Shown here: piece after piece, positions 23,450 through 36,015 of the stretch
How the letters are laid out: each line of letters opens with the position of its first letter
Position numbering within the stretch: the first letter of the stretch is position 1
Source: Acheta domesticus
Taxonomy: Eukaryota > Arthropoda > Insecta > Orthoptera > Gryllidae
Direction: 5' to 3'
DNA: 64,000 bases
Assembly (NCBI GenBank): GCA_031308135.1
Contig: JAHLJT010009436.1
Location: 116,284,916 to 116,348,915 of the forward strand
Position numbers and translations under genes: made by a program
Notes under the pieces: generated by a model
Seen by the model: only the letters and a program-made list of their open reading frames with translations
Told to the model about the DNA's origin: nothing
Database searches by the model: none

Positions 23450-26265
23450 TTTCCGTGAATATAATCAATTCCTGATTTACCCCCTTTTTAAGCGGACAAT
23501 TTGGGGAATTGATTCTCGACATTTCGGGAAGAGTCTTTCCAAACCAACTGGCAACCCTGTAAATAATTCAACATCAAACAAATTGTATTTATTAACTATA
23601 TCATTTAAGTTATTTCGTTATCCTTGGACTATATTTTATTTATTTACAAGTAAAATATTATTTGTAAATAAAACAAATTCATAAAAAAGAGGCCACACAG
23701 GTCCAAAATAAAGTTGCCCTTGTTTTAGGCTGCTCGTGTTTCTGAGTAAACGCTACTACTTGCTATCATTGCAGGTGTTGACCAATACGTCTGCCATCAG
23801 CACGTGGTAAGAAATTTTCAAGAGGTCTGGGGAATAACAACTTGCGAAGATTCCGAAGGACCCTTTTCCAACGGTCACGTCGTTCATCCTACTCGTAGTT
23901 ATTAAATTCTCGGACTACCGTCGCAACGGTTTAATGGCAGTGAATTTGAATTTACTAGTCTACAAGTGAGGTGGTAATAGTAGGACGAGTCTGACTTACC
24001 ACAGGACGTGAGTTGAAGTCAACGTTGCAATTTTTACCGCATTGCTTTACCGCTACTAGCAATAAAGGAAATCTTGGAAATCGAAAGTATGTGTTGCGTC
24101 AACGCCAGTAGCTTCATGACTCGAGTGAGCACCTGCGCTGGCAACCAATTGAAATTCTTGAGTTTCTGTTTCAAACCATATGAAAGAATTCATTGAGTTC
24201 ATTTACTCTCAAATTACTCGAACATGCCATTCTATCGATATATTTAAAACACTAATAGTTTTCAGTTAGAAAGGAATTGGATCTTTCTACACAACCAAAT
24301 TTTGTGATTGTTGCTTTAAATGAAAGATACAGGGTCCTAGTTGTATCATTACTTGCTCTTATTAAAAGGTTATACAGTATAACACAAAATTTTAATAATA
24401 TCATAAAATTGTTATAATGAACGCTAATCTGCCGTCATTTTTTTCAATTTATTGCAGTGCGCGTTTTGTTGAGTGAATGGCAATTGATCTATCAAAAACA
24501 GTGGAGGTTTCGTGAGGTTACAGATAGCGAAGCGGAGATAGCTTCTTGAATTGGAAGATTGAGTGTTTTTAAATACAAAGATTAGCGAGTTTATAAAAAC
24601 GTAATGTAAAGCAATTGTTTGACAGATATATCCCTTTGCAAAACCGACAGTTTAAATTATGTAATGCATTAGTTGGATAGCAGAGTTTGCAACTATAGTC
24701 CACTGCAACGTAGTGCATGTAAACTGAACATGTTTAATTCTATGTTCACAGAGAAAGATGACTGTTGTACTCCAGAATTTGTAAACCTCCCTCATTTAAA
24801 TAGTTTCGGAAAATAATAAGTGAATGACATGAAACAGTATTTTGATATTTTTGATTTTTTAAGTGCGTATGTTATATTTTTTTGTAATTTTTCTACAATT
24901 ATTTCCTTCGATTTAATCATATATGTTCGGCTAGTTATTGATAATAACATGCCTTGTCAAGCAATACTAGGGAAAGTCGTTGTATAAGAATGTTTATTCT
25001 CATCTTAGATCGAAATTTCTAATGGAAAATAAGCCAAATTTCGGATTTTTAATAACCCTTCAGAATTCTATATTTCCAATGTTACTTGTGAAAAGAATTT
25101 TTCGCGAAATTTCACAATTCAAAGGAAAATAACTTGACTGGTTTCTTAAACGTTCAATTTTTTGAAATCTATATTTGTGCCACTGTTAATATGAAACCGT
25201 CGAGAAAAACAATGTTATTTGTACCCGAGAACCTTACATTGAAGTAAATATAATTTATTTGTGTTCTACAAATATAGCCACCTAAAATGAGGATATCCAG
25301 AGACTCATTCATCATATAAGTCCAATTAATTTAAATTTCTCATTGAAAACCTTGAATGAAAAACAGTTTGAATGTGCGAATAAGCATAAACTCATGTACA
25401 TTAAACAAGCGTATATAATCCCAAATTTGTTTTGAATTGTGTAAATAATATAAAATCAATGTGAATATTGTCAAATTCAATTGGATCTTAAGAATCTGTA
25501 TCATTTCAATGCCAATCTTCAAATTCGGTACAGGTGAGCACTTATTGTTATATTACACATACGAATGGAGGTGTCTACATAATATTGCATAAGGTGATAT
25601 GGCGGTGGACATTGATAGAAATTATCAAGGCTCGTGAAAGAGACGTGATAATTAGAAAAGATAGAGTTGGCAGAGAGCAAATCTAAAATATTGCTTTTTC
25701 CGACAAAAGTAATTCCAAATCCGTAAAAATAGATACATTCATATTATACTAATGGCGATCAGTAGCAAAAAATACCCCACAAAATGGTTTTGCAAAAAGT
25801 AACAAGCACACTGCTCAAGAAATAACAAATTAATACTATCTTATAACCCTGCAATAAATTAAATATGTTAACAAAACAGTATTCTTGAATAGTACAATAA
25901 CATAGTAATATTTTACACAGTACAATAGTCATTTCGAAACCTTGTCAAAGAAGAATATCAGAGGAGATGCTATAACGCAGTACGTGAATAGGAATTTAAT
26001 TAATTACGGGCGGCCTGTTTCTTGTAGCCGTGCTGACGCATGTCGCGAGATGTGTTGTGTGTTCTTTGTATCTAGCGAAACCATAGACATCTCTCATATG
26101 GCCGGAGGCTGCTTAGTTTTCCTTCAATTTCAGCCAGCGTTGGAAATCAGTAATATAGATGGGAAGTGTGAACATGTGTTGCTTATCATTGACAGTTACA
26201 GTGGCGAAAAGAACATGATATACACCCGGCCACTGCGAATGATACCGTCTTTAAATGCATCAAGC
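23450..26265. other. AT-rich DNA, no gene recognised
   Basis: No domain, splice-bounded exon, SINE head or inverted repeat was recognised. A plus-strand open frame (25942-26655) runs from AT-rich DNA into the CpG-rich patch and then into purine-rich sequence. Its composition simply tracks these, so it is not called. Confidence 0.4.
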
Positions 26266-26269
26266 GCGG

Positions 26270-26550
26270 ACTTGGCTGCGGAATCGAGGGACTTGGCAGA
26301 GCCATCGCCGGCGGCGGCGGAGGCGGCGGTTGGCCGGCGCGGCGCTTGCACGCGTGACGTCAGCCGCGTCACGTCGCGGGCGGGCGCGAAAGCCGCGAGA
26401 CACGCCCCAGTTGCCGCGCGCGGGCGCGGGAGCGAACTCTCACTTTTGGAAAAGCAAAAGTCCCGCGGTGGCGCCCGACCACGAGCGCGTACCGCACCGC
26501 CGCTGGGTGCGTGCCCGCGGATGCAAACCCCGGAAAGGAAAACAAAAACA
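26270..26550. promoter_or_regulatory. CpG-dense island, left of the purine tract
   Basis: Strong CpG density with GGCGGCGG and CGCGCGGGCGCGGG stretches and a TGACGTCA palindrome at about 26356-26363 (a CRE/AP-1-type octamer: the sequence reads GCGTGACGTCAGCC). The combination looks like a regulatory island. Confidence 0.35.
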
Positions 26551-26679
26551 GGAGGAGAAGAGCAGAGGCAGGAGAGGAGAAAGAAAGGAAGAAGAAAGAG
26601 AAACAAGAGGAAGAGGTACGATAGAAAAGATGAAAAGGATTGGAAAAGGAAATGATCAGGGAAACAAAAGATAACAGAT

Positions 26680-26908
26680 GAAGAGAGAAAGAGAGAGAAG
26701 AGAGAAAGAGAGAGAAGAGAGAAAGAGAGAGAAGAGAGAAAGAGAGAGAGGAGAGAAAGAGAGAGGAGAGAAAGAGAGAGGAGAGAAAGAGAGAGAGAGG
26801 AGAGAAAGAGAGAGAGGAGAGAAAGAGAGAGAGGAGAGAAAGAGAGAGAGGAGAGAAAGAGAGAAAGGAGAGAAAGAGAGAGAGGAGAGAAAAGGAGAGA
26901 GAAGGGAA
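26680..26908 (+). repeat. Uninterrupted polypurine GAGA tract (229 nt)
   Basis: Every base from 26680 to 26908 on the plus strand is A or G. The tract is built from about a dozen units of 15-19 bp of the form GAGAGAAAGAGAGAG(A)G, with length drift between units. Purine-rich but interrupted DNA continues to the left (about 26530-26670). Such mirror-like purine runs can form triplex DNA and are the binding sequence of GAGA-type factors in insects. It lies between two CpG-dense segments. Confidence 0.95.
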
Positions 26909-26974
26909 TATAAAGTTAACGTGAAAGAAATCATGTCTTCTTCAGTGGTGGAAGATGCGGGAGGAGTATTGGGG

Positions 26975-27205
26975 AATTCCCGGCGCGGGCCAACCAACGT
27001 GTGGCCGTGACCGCGAGGGACGTCTCAAGGCGCCTTTGTCGGGTGCGAGCGGCGGCGCGGAGCAGAGAGAGGGCGGGCGCTGCCGAGTGCGCCTTGGCGC
27101 GGCCTCCAGGCGCGCGCAGGAAGGGGACTCCCCGGCCGCGCATCACACGCTCATGAACGAGAATTCCGTGCGTGCGAATCCCGCGGGGGAGTGCACGTGA
27201 ACGCG
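26975..27205. promoter_or_regulatory. CpG-dense island, right of the purine tract
   Basis: GC- and CpG-rich with CGCGCGCAGG and GGGCGGGCGC blocks. With the left island it frames the GAGA tract. Short open frames here do not carry domains. Confidence 0.3.
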
Positions 27206-30200
27206 CGTTCTCGCTTACATGGGACAACTAATTTCAACTTCTTTCCTGGTTCCAGGCTGAAAGTAGGTGATTTTTACAGAAAATGTAATGTTGATCCTTC
27301 ATACGTTTTCAGTGTTTATCACGTATAGTTTTTGGAACATTGACAACTATATGATTTATACATTTTGGTGTAACACAATGCATTAAAGTACACTACCGTA
27401 CCCGTGCAAGAACTCTCGCGTGCTATATTCCACCATCTTCCTTACTTTTCCATTTTCATATTAACTCTGTAATATATATTTTTCTTCAAGACCCTCTTAT
27501 CCTCCGTCACTTGTTTTATATGTCACCTTGTAATTGATAACAATATAGTACACCCTTGTCAATACAATCTCTTTTTATTTAACTTTATTATCGAGCAAAG
27601 AGGTACACCGTGTGACCGATGGAAAATCAAGTAATTAGTAATTTCACATGCACTTGCAGATTCTACTGGCTCTGAACAGATAGGGTAGAATTGCGAAGCT
27701 TCGAACCAGAAAAAATGAAATAGAATGATCAAGAAAATCTCGTCCTGAAGATAACGGTGTGAGGAACGTTTCTTTGAAGCTTTTGGCCTCACAATTTTAG
27801 TTTTTAAGGTTCTAGAACGCTTCGTTTAGGAGTTACTTAACGATATGGATTTAAAAAGTCCTGACGTGCGTTGCGGGTGGCATTTTACATGAATATTTAG
27901 ATGCCTTTTTTAAACAAATTCTTTATATTTGTAAAGTCAAAGTGCAATTCGTCACGTCTCCGTGAAATTCTCTATGTTTAGAGATCGCATTTATAAAGTT
28001 TAGTTGCATGTGAGGACCGTAAAGGGAAGGAATACTACTGAAATAATATAGAAGATGATATTTGAAGGTTTTATGCAACACATTTTTGTACCCGCATTCA
28101 TTCGTTTTACACGCCACATATTTTACTTGGACTGTTCCATTCACACAAAAAGAAGTAGTATTTGGGGTAACCCCAATGCATTTCCAAAAGAATATGACCC
28201 CATATATCTTCAACACGGATGCATTGTAGTTTTACTATTTAATAAGTAATCCATGACTTCGTAAGCATTTTTCAAGGGCACAGAATTAGCAATTGGAATT
28301 GAAGGGAGTTCGTTTCCAGTATGTAGTAAAATGGAACTCAAACTTGGTTTTGACGCATCTATGAATAGTCACCATTTATTCGCTTGATGCATTAATCCAA
28401 GTTTTTGTGTTAATAAGCCGTTTGCGTTAATAAAATGTGTGGTTTTCTTTTGGTTGAAAAATACGGGATGTATGAGTTTTCACGATGTCGAAATATGCTA
28501 ACCCTTGTATCTTTAGTAAATTTCAATGTTGTAATCAGCTTGCGTTTTTGGTAATCGTGATATAGTAAGGTAATTTAATTCCTGTTGAGAGACGGTGTGG
28601 GAAACTCTTACGGTGTGGGAGCTCTTACAATGTCAGTGGAACAACAAAAGGCACATAGGAACTTTAATCCACTGCTAGTTGCACAAAATAAGCGGCAAAT
28701 ATTAGGTGCCCTTTTCTTGTCCTGACTTCAAACCCTGTACCCAAAATACAAGCAATATAGTGTTTTTATACGAAAGGTAAAGCGTCTCCTCGGGTTCTTT
28801 GCAGTAAACTCTCCATATACGTATGTAACAGATGTATGTAAGAGAATGTAAGACAAGACGTATGTAACAGATCTGGCACCTTTGTACATTTACGTGGCAT
28901 TTTTATACATCTGACTATTCAAGAAACATTCATACATGCACCTCACAATAAAAATTGGGTGAAATATATACAATATCACTGCTAAAAGACACTGTAAAGC
29001 ACGCATCCGCAATTCACTTGGGAAAAAAAAACCTCCTAGCTATAAGGCACGACAGTTACAGAGTTGCAATTCATTGTTAAGATGTATTAAACGATAAATT
29101 ATTTGTAGAAGGAAGCATTAGTTATACAGTTTATGAACGGATGGAAGAACTAATTGTGTTTTACAAAGCATCTTATACTCAACAATGCATTTTTTCATAT
29201 TTCTGCCGAACCATACAAGTTATACAAAATCTGATCACAGTTTTGGATTCAGCGTAAAAAATGTTTCTAGACCACGTTCACTGCTTGTGGGAATAAAAAA
29301 CATTGTTGACTTGTGTTATCATTTGCGATGTCGGCACTGGAGAATAAAATAGATAAAATAGTGTAGCATTTATCACATTAGTAGAATTAATGCCTTCTAA
29401 GTTTGACGTTGGCTGGAGTTCATAATCACTAAAAGATAGGTGTTGTCCCAGACGCAAGTTTTCTTCTTTTGCCGACCCAAGATTTCTGTGCTTTTCTTGC
29501 CATTGATGTGATATGGAACGTTTTAGAGTGGACTCACGGATTTGTAATTGTTTTAACTCCACTAATGAATCTGATGGGATAGAAGCTAAGCTTCACAAAA
29601 TGCTGTGTTAAAAAATTAAATGCAAAGTAACATGTGAAGCATTAGTTTCCTACTCTCATCTAATGACTTCGTATTCAATGATCCTTCCTACAATAGATTG
29701 AAAAATATATAATAATTTAATTTTTATGATAATAAAATAATAATTATTATACATTTTTTTAGTGGTGTATAGGTATACGTGATTAGAAACTTTTTAGATA
29801 CACATTCATCCTCTTGGCCAGTGTGAATAAACACGCTCAACATCTGAAACGCGAATGTTCATAAAAATATCGAAGGTCTTACTCGTCATGAGCAACACTT
29901 CTTTTCCTTCACATTCATTAAAGACTTCTGAAAAACACGGCATCAGCCTGAAGGAAACAGCGAACAATGGTACATTCATCAAAGTCACTTGTGTTGGGCT
30001 CACTATGAACAAACGAGGAAAATTTACATATGAAGTCATATGTCAAATACATTGCATACCAAGTTTCGCAATCATCTTGGAATGTTTCTGGGAAAACTAC
30101 TTTAAAAACATTTAATGAAGTTAACATTTAATGGTATTCTAATTACTATGAAAATATTAACTAATGATTCATCATTGCGTACTCCTTTTTACATGATTTA

Positions 30201-31004
30201 TCCATTGCTAGTGATAAATATACACAGTTATTTAAAAAAATTAAAGATGATTAAATTTTTCGAAAATTAAAAAAGAAACAAAAAACAATACTTCTAAGTA
30301 ATGCGAAAACTGCATTTCAGTGCTATGAGCCGTTTAGAAGTTACGAAGTTGGACAATAGTTGGTAGGATACCCGGTAGATGTCTTCGGAGTACCGGAAAT
30401 ACAGGAAACCATCTCTTTAAAGAGAGTCCTTGGGACTACCTCATCATCCTCAGGAAACGTGCATAAACACAACGTGCTGCCGATTTGTTTGAAATGACTG
30501 TCACAATATAAACAAAGCTACGTAACCTTCCTTTCGCATGTAAATTCTCACTATCTCGTACGTCCATTTATAGCCATCTGAGGGTGTCTGGATATTATAG
30601 TTTCAGATTAGATGAGTATTGAATGATTATCTAGCTCAACTCTAACTATTAGTAGCATTTGTTGTCTAAAAAGACAACTTAGGAAATCACCTGATACAGC
30701 CTTGGAACAGTATTTTTTGCTAATGCGTTATTGCTCGCTGGTACGGCTTTGATATACACTCGGTGTTCGGCGAAGACGGAGTTCGATATACACTCGCATA
30801 AAGAGTATCGTGGATAGGAGGGAAATATGAAAACAGTTGAATGGTGCTACATGTTCTCTTATGAAAGGAATTACAAGAGGAAATTATGAAAAGGAATTAT
30901 GGGATGGAAATTTGAAAAGAGAGTCTTCATATTTTAACCAATCTAGTTAATTTGTAAATAAGTAAATCTGAATCAATAAAAGTAGGGGAAAAAATTAAAT
31001 TATG
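27206..31004. other. AT-rich DNA, no gene recognised
   Basis: Several open frames under 100 codons (for example 27923-28216 minus, 29278-29562 minus, 29855-30115 plus) have no recognised motif and no consistent splice sites. Short local duplications such as two GATATACACTCG copies near 30750-30797 are present. Confidence 0.4.
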
Positions 31005-31112
31005 TATGCACCACGGGCATTAAATGGTTCTAATGACCTGGGGCGACAAAACGCTCTGGGACTTTTTGTCGCCGCTTAATCATTAGAGCCCTTATAACGC
31101 CCTTGGTGCATA
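31005..31112. mobile_element. Fold-back element of 108 bp (MITE-like)
   Basis: TATGCACCA at the left edge matches TGGTGCATA at the right edge. The arms (about 50 bp each) continue as an imperfect inverted repeat through GGGC, TTA, TCTAATGA and GGCGACAAAA. Almost the whole element folds into one stem. Confidence 0.7.
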
Positions 31113-32530
31113 ACAAACTACTTTTTGTTCTGTACGAAAAGGTGTAGATAATTTTGTAAGCGAAGACCAGATGTATTTAAAGATATAGAAGGTAGCAAAT
31201 ACCAAACAAACTCAAATGTTTAGTGTAAAAATATTCTGAAATATACCTTGCGAATATTAACCTTATGTTGAGAAACTTCATGATTGTCATCGAAATACAG
31301 GTATATTATAACAATCTTGTTTTCTTTTGTGTTAGTTGCTACACGCACGACACCTTAAAGTACATGTCACCTCACAAATGGGTAGCATTGTCACGCGTAC
31401 GAATCGCAGCAAGTTTCCCGTTGACAAACAGCAGTACGAGTACTAATTAGTAGCCTGCAAGCCTGTGTCTCATAAGCAGACATAGGGTGTTTATGAAAAG
31501 CCTATTTGATCCTAATAAAAATATTTAAAGACAATTAATATATGTATATGAATTATGGAAGATTAAATATTCTGGCAAATTTTTATTTTGCCTTTTTTGG
31601 TCTTCAATGACATAATTGCCTCTTTAGACATATTTTTCCTTTTTAAATGCTTTTTTCTTTTAAATGTTTGTATTTTTCTTTCTATTCTTGGTTTCAAATA
31701 CACATTTAAACCATTTTCAGTTCAACTAATCACAATAATTGTCTCCTGGTAACGAATCTCTATTTTTTGTCTAGATTGAAGCTTCCATTCGGGATTACAC
31801 ATCACACTGAATTTTTTGAGCCGAAAAGCTTGCATTGTGGCTTCAGATTGCATTTCTTTGCACGAACACACACACACACACACATACACACACACACACA
31901 AAGGGCAAGCTTTGGGCTCTGGATACTTGGTTGAGCGGTGGGCGCTTCGGTGAACGCTGAGCACACATTTGCGACATAATCAAAGCACTCATATGTCCTA
32001 GGACAAGGCGATGATCCCGACTTCCGACATGCATATTTTTCCGTGATGGATGTTCTTCTGGGGAGTGCGCAATGTAGGCCGATAATTAGGACCTATTTCT
32101 CTGCCGGGCATGAGGTGCGACTTCATTCTGTTGGCTTTTTCTGTTGTTTATTGATATTGACTAATTTTAGGTTCATCTGCAGTGAAATATATTGGTGCGT
32201 TTTTCCTTCAATTTTAAGTTTTTATTGCCTTTTTGGTGCCTATCTAAAAACATTTTAGTGCCTTTTTAGGTGCCTAAAACGTAATTTTTTTGTGCATTAA
32301 CATCTGATGTCTCCTCGTAAGTAACCAGAGGACAGTTGTTCAAAGGTATTTGGGAATAATCGGGTCGTACCGAAGAAAGACGACATTCACGATAACTTTC
32401 TTCATGACACAGAAAGATTTTGAAATAGTTGCTCAAACCGTTCAAACTAGTTCCAATAAAGAGTATACAAAGACTCTCGACAAATATGCAATGAATATAT
32501 CTACAAAATTTTAAGATATTAATTCTAAAT
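31113..32530. other. No gene recognised
   Basis: AT-rich sequence with accidental short open frames, including frames that run through the (CA)n tract. Confidence 0.4.
31864..31900. repeat. (CA)n microsatellite
   Basis: About 18 CA dinucleotides with one CATA interruption. Confidence 0.9.
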
Positions 32531-32539
32531 TTCGCCGAC

Positions 32540-32610
32540 CTGAACGGCCGAGGTGACTAAGAGCGTGTACCGAATCAGCGCTTCGGTCCGAAAGGTCGCG
32601 GGTTTTTTCC
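32540..32610 (+). mobile_element. tRNA-like SINE head, fragment
   Basis: CGGCCGAGGTGACTAAGAGCG followed by TCGGTCCGAAAGGTCGCGGG resembles an A-box and B-box pair of a tRNA-derived head. The B box is degraded after GGTCGCGGG. No matching body follows, so this is a truncated SINE remnant. Confidence 0.4.
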
Positions 32611-32619
32611 TTGTTTCTC

Positions 32620-33440
32620 ATGTACAGTTGGTAAGTCTTGTTTGTACAGTTGATAATTTGCTCGAAAATCATTGAGTTTAAGTGGAAAATTGAGACTAAT
32701 GCAAATTATATTACACGATAATTGAATAATTCCTCTTAAATATAACGTAACTTTGTACACCTAGACGAAATGGCCTTAAATTTGAAATTCACCAGCACGT
32801 TTAGTTGCTCGGGAACCTTCCTGGAGGCTAGTTCCCTTATAGACTGTACAAACAAGACTGTAACCAACTGTATGTATTGTCGCGGAGGGCCTCGCGTTCT
32901 GTTGACCCCAGATGAGAGGAGCCCACAACTGTGCTGGTGTCTCGTTTATGGTCGAATATGCGTTCCATCGGGACGTAAAGGATAACCGGCTGTCGGCTTG
33001 ATAAAGCGCTGGCAAAAAAAACAAACAAATAGTTTGATCTGTTAAACAAATTTCTTTTCACAAATAGTTAACTATAAAGATGATTTGCCACGAAAGCGCG
33101 AAAATATTAAGAACTGCTTTAATCCCAGACATTTGAAATAAACTGATAAAGATTTGAAATAACAGTTCGATGTTTCTTTACGTTTGTACAAATTACAGTA
33201 AAGTTTTAGAAATATAAATTGAGTGATAAAGGAACATTGAATTGAATGATAACTGCTGTTTTAGTCAATATTACACATACAGAATTCGAAGACATAAAAA
33301 TTATTTCAATAAGACTTGATATTTTTCACCTGTCTGGACGTTGCGTAGGCGTCTCTCAATGAACTGAGGCCCCATCCCTGAAATGCGTTAATGTAGGGTT
33401 ACCTCAAGAACGTCGAGTTGAGGAGGCGTGGTCTGTTTAC
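32620..33440. other. No gene recognised
   Basis: The segment 32770-33020 has overlapping frames of 70-80 codons on both strands with no recognised domain. Confidence 0.35.
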
Positions 33441-33449
33441 GTGGAAACA

Positions 33450-33725
33450 GCACGTTCCTGCGAAGGCCGCCCTGAGGCCGTGGTGGGGAGCTAGAGGCTT
33501 TGCAGAGCCTGCTCGGCATCGCGGACGCCGCGTCGCGCCGGCGCCACCAGGCGGCGCTGGTGGTACTCGTACGTGCGCTATCGCCGTGGCGGTCGCTTCG
33601 CTATCACAGATGGCCGCGACGATATGCTAACGACGCTGGCGCCATCCGCCTCCCCGTGGCTCTTCCTCCCGGCTGGCCAGTCGCGTGCCACTCCCGCCCG
33701 CTGTCTCGTCACGCACCGAATTATG
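33450..33725. promoter_or_regulatory. CpG-dense island
   Basis: GC-rich patch with GCGCCGGCGCC and GCGGCGCTGG blocks in an AT-rich setting, directly upstream of an (AT)n tract. Possible promoter; no transcript feature is identified. Confidence 0.3.
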
Positions 33726-33767
33726 GCAGTGGCTCCCAGATATTGAGTGAATTTAGTTTCTTCCAGG

Positions 33768-33770
<3 letters not shown>

Positions 33771-33816
<46 letters not shown>
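33771..33816. repeat. (AT)n microsatellite
   Basis: Forty-six bases of alternating AT. Confidence 0.95.
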
Positions 33817-33819
<3 letters not shown>

Positions 33820-34898
33820 GAATATTTTTAGCTATATCCAGCACTTTGCATTCATTTTAGCTATATCCAGGTGTTCGGTTTAAAACATGGTGTAGGAGCG
33901 ACTATAGCACTACGACAATGAAATGTTAAACAAAAATATTGACATAGTACGGAGATAAGAAAATTTACACATTTAGAAAAATGTATTTTACCGGAAAACA
34001 GTTTTAATAAAAGCGAATCCGTTTATATTGCGACCAAAGAAATAATTTTACTCTAGATATCGACTGTCTTGTAAACTATACTTATAATACTATTTTTGTA
34101 AAAATAAACTATTTTCAAAAAATGATTGTTCATTGAACTAAAGTGACGATTTTTGAGAAGTGTTTTTATAACTAAATCCAACTGATTTCTATTTAGAATG
34201 AACATTTTAAGGAATCAACTGGGAATCAACTCAATAATAACAGAAGTACTGAAAGTTGCGAAATGTAATACTTCTGTAAAGAAGCAATAATGCTTTAAAA
34301 AATTTGATGAAATCCTATTTCATCTTTCCCAAAGTTCTTCTCTCATGCAGCACTAATTGGAGTTACTGGTAATACCATTATTTATTTAAATTAATTTATG
34401 CTTTCTTCAATTAATAATATGAATTAGTAACTTGTAAATATTTATTTCAAAATTTATTAACAAAAGTATACTACCTATGAGTAGTACATGTTACAAACCC
34501 AAATTGAAGTAGTAATAACCGGAATTTACTAGGTTTGATTTCCCAATTCTGTTTACGAGACGAAGCTGATATCTGAGTAAACGAGAGCTAATTTTCGAGT
34601 TAATGGTTTATCCAATATATTTCAGATGGAAGACAGAGTAGTTCCCGGAATTCCAGACCATTGATTCTTCCTTCCTCACACTCACACTCTTTCACACTCA
34701 CACATCTTTCACTCACACTCACACTCGTGACGGAAATTCCAGTCGGGGAGCACAGAAGGCTGGCCCATCAAAACGATGCCCTCGACCAATGAGACGGGCT
34801 AAGGGTGGGGACCTAAGGATGGTGATTCGCCATAAATCCACTTTTCCAGGATTGAGTCAATGGCACTCGTCGCAATGTGTGTCATGAAACTAATGATA
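33817..34898. other. AT-rich DNA with a CACTCA-rich patch
   Basis: No gene. The segment about 34665-34740 is made of CACTCACACTC-like words, and the next 100 bases resemble the tail region of family S1 SINEs only weakly. Confidence 0.35.
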
Positions 34899-34929
34899 AT
34901 GATCCGCCATAGTGGCTTCTGCGGCGGCA

Positions 34930-35190
34930 ATGGACCCCAAAGAAACACTTTCGGAGACGTTGATTAGAGAGGACATTGTTCAGCTGCTTGCACGTACTTT
35001 TCATTGGTTTGTGGTAAACTACCGCCTTCTCTTTTTCGTTTCGTTACGTGCTGTCCGATGCAAGGTTTTGAATGTTAACAAAGGTGAATGCCTCCGGTAT
35101 GGAATAACGTTATTTGGTAGTTTTTTCGTCATTGCTTCTTTCGACACTGTTCGGTGGTTTCCTGTCATGTATCTTAGATTCTTTGTTTAG
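34930..35190 (+). other. Open frame in block D, start MDPKETLSETLIRED
   Basis: The frame begins at an ATG preceded by GCGGCGGCA and runs 86 codons, ending VMYLRFFV and stop. The first 33 residues are shared with the other arm except one substitution. The later part is shared in a different frame because of indels near 35033-35055. A GTAAAC after ...TGGTTTGTG could be a splice donor, giving a 28-codon first coding exon in both arms. Substitutions between arms are mostly amino-acid changing, so present selection is unlikely. Function unknown. Confidence 0.3.
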
Positions 35191-35253
35191 TGACATTTTA
35201 AAGGAAAGGAGCAGACAAGTTACTTACAAAGGTCAATAATAAATTAAGTTTCC

Positions 35254-35457
35254 TTGTGTATTATTACTACGCTTGAAAAACCTTTGCTAGTCAAGGAACA
35301 CGAATTTTCGAACAAGGTCTCCTGTGTTTTGGAAGGTCAAGGGATGTTTATAATCTTTTCTTTGGATGAAAATGTTGAATCAAAGTTTATCCATGATCTG
35401 ATTCCATCAACCTTCCTTGTTTGCATTTGCCAAGGCGTTCCACGTAAATTTTCCTAG
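35254..35457 (+). other. Conserved 67-codon open frame in block D
   Basis: The frame contains LEKPLLVKEHEFSNKVSC and FSLDENVESKFIH and ends GVPRKFS and stop. The other arm (40794-40591, minus) keeps the same frame and stop with about eight substitutions. It opens at GTG, with no ATG at the same place, so it may be an internal or last exon. No domain is recognised. Confidence 0.3.
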
Positions 35458-36015
35458 ACGTTCGTTCAACAGAAATTTCTTTGGTCATTATTCATTATTC
35501 AAGTTTAAATATATACGTAATTAATGTATAATCGAATCAATTGAATGGTTATTAAGGAACATCTTGATGTACATACCTTGTATGAGCTATAACTTTGCAT
35601 TCAAAATAATTATTACAATTTATATTTCATATGACAAGAAGATGTTGTTCTGAATCATTGTTTTGATTTTTATAATATTCATGACATTTTAATGTGCAAT
35701 AACAAAATTAGTGTATACTTTTACGCATCTCTCTCTAAACCATGTTACATAATTTCACAATTCTTTCTTAAAAAACACTAGTGTATAAAAATGAGTCAAG
35801 AATGTAATTTTGAAGTGGTGTGTTTATGTCAGTTATGTTGGGAAAACGAATGTTATTGTCTTACAGATCGTTGCATGTATCATAGATAAGGGGATCCTTC
35901 TTATTTAACAGGGTTACTTATTTTGGTATGATCTATAACTTGGTCTTTGCGGTTCAGCTTTTTCTGTTTTGAGTAAAATGTTGCGAATTTATGAAAGTTT
36001 CTAACTTTGAAGGTG

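Noticed and set aside
25942..26655. 237-codon plus-strand frame
   Set aside because: It begins in AT-rich DNA and crosses a CpG island into purine-rich sequence; no domain, and overlapping frames on both strands have similar length.
26678..27010. Charged Arg/Glu-rich 110-codon frame and Ser/Leu-rich frame on the other strand
   Set aside because: They translate the pure GAGA purine tract.
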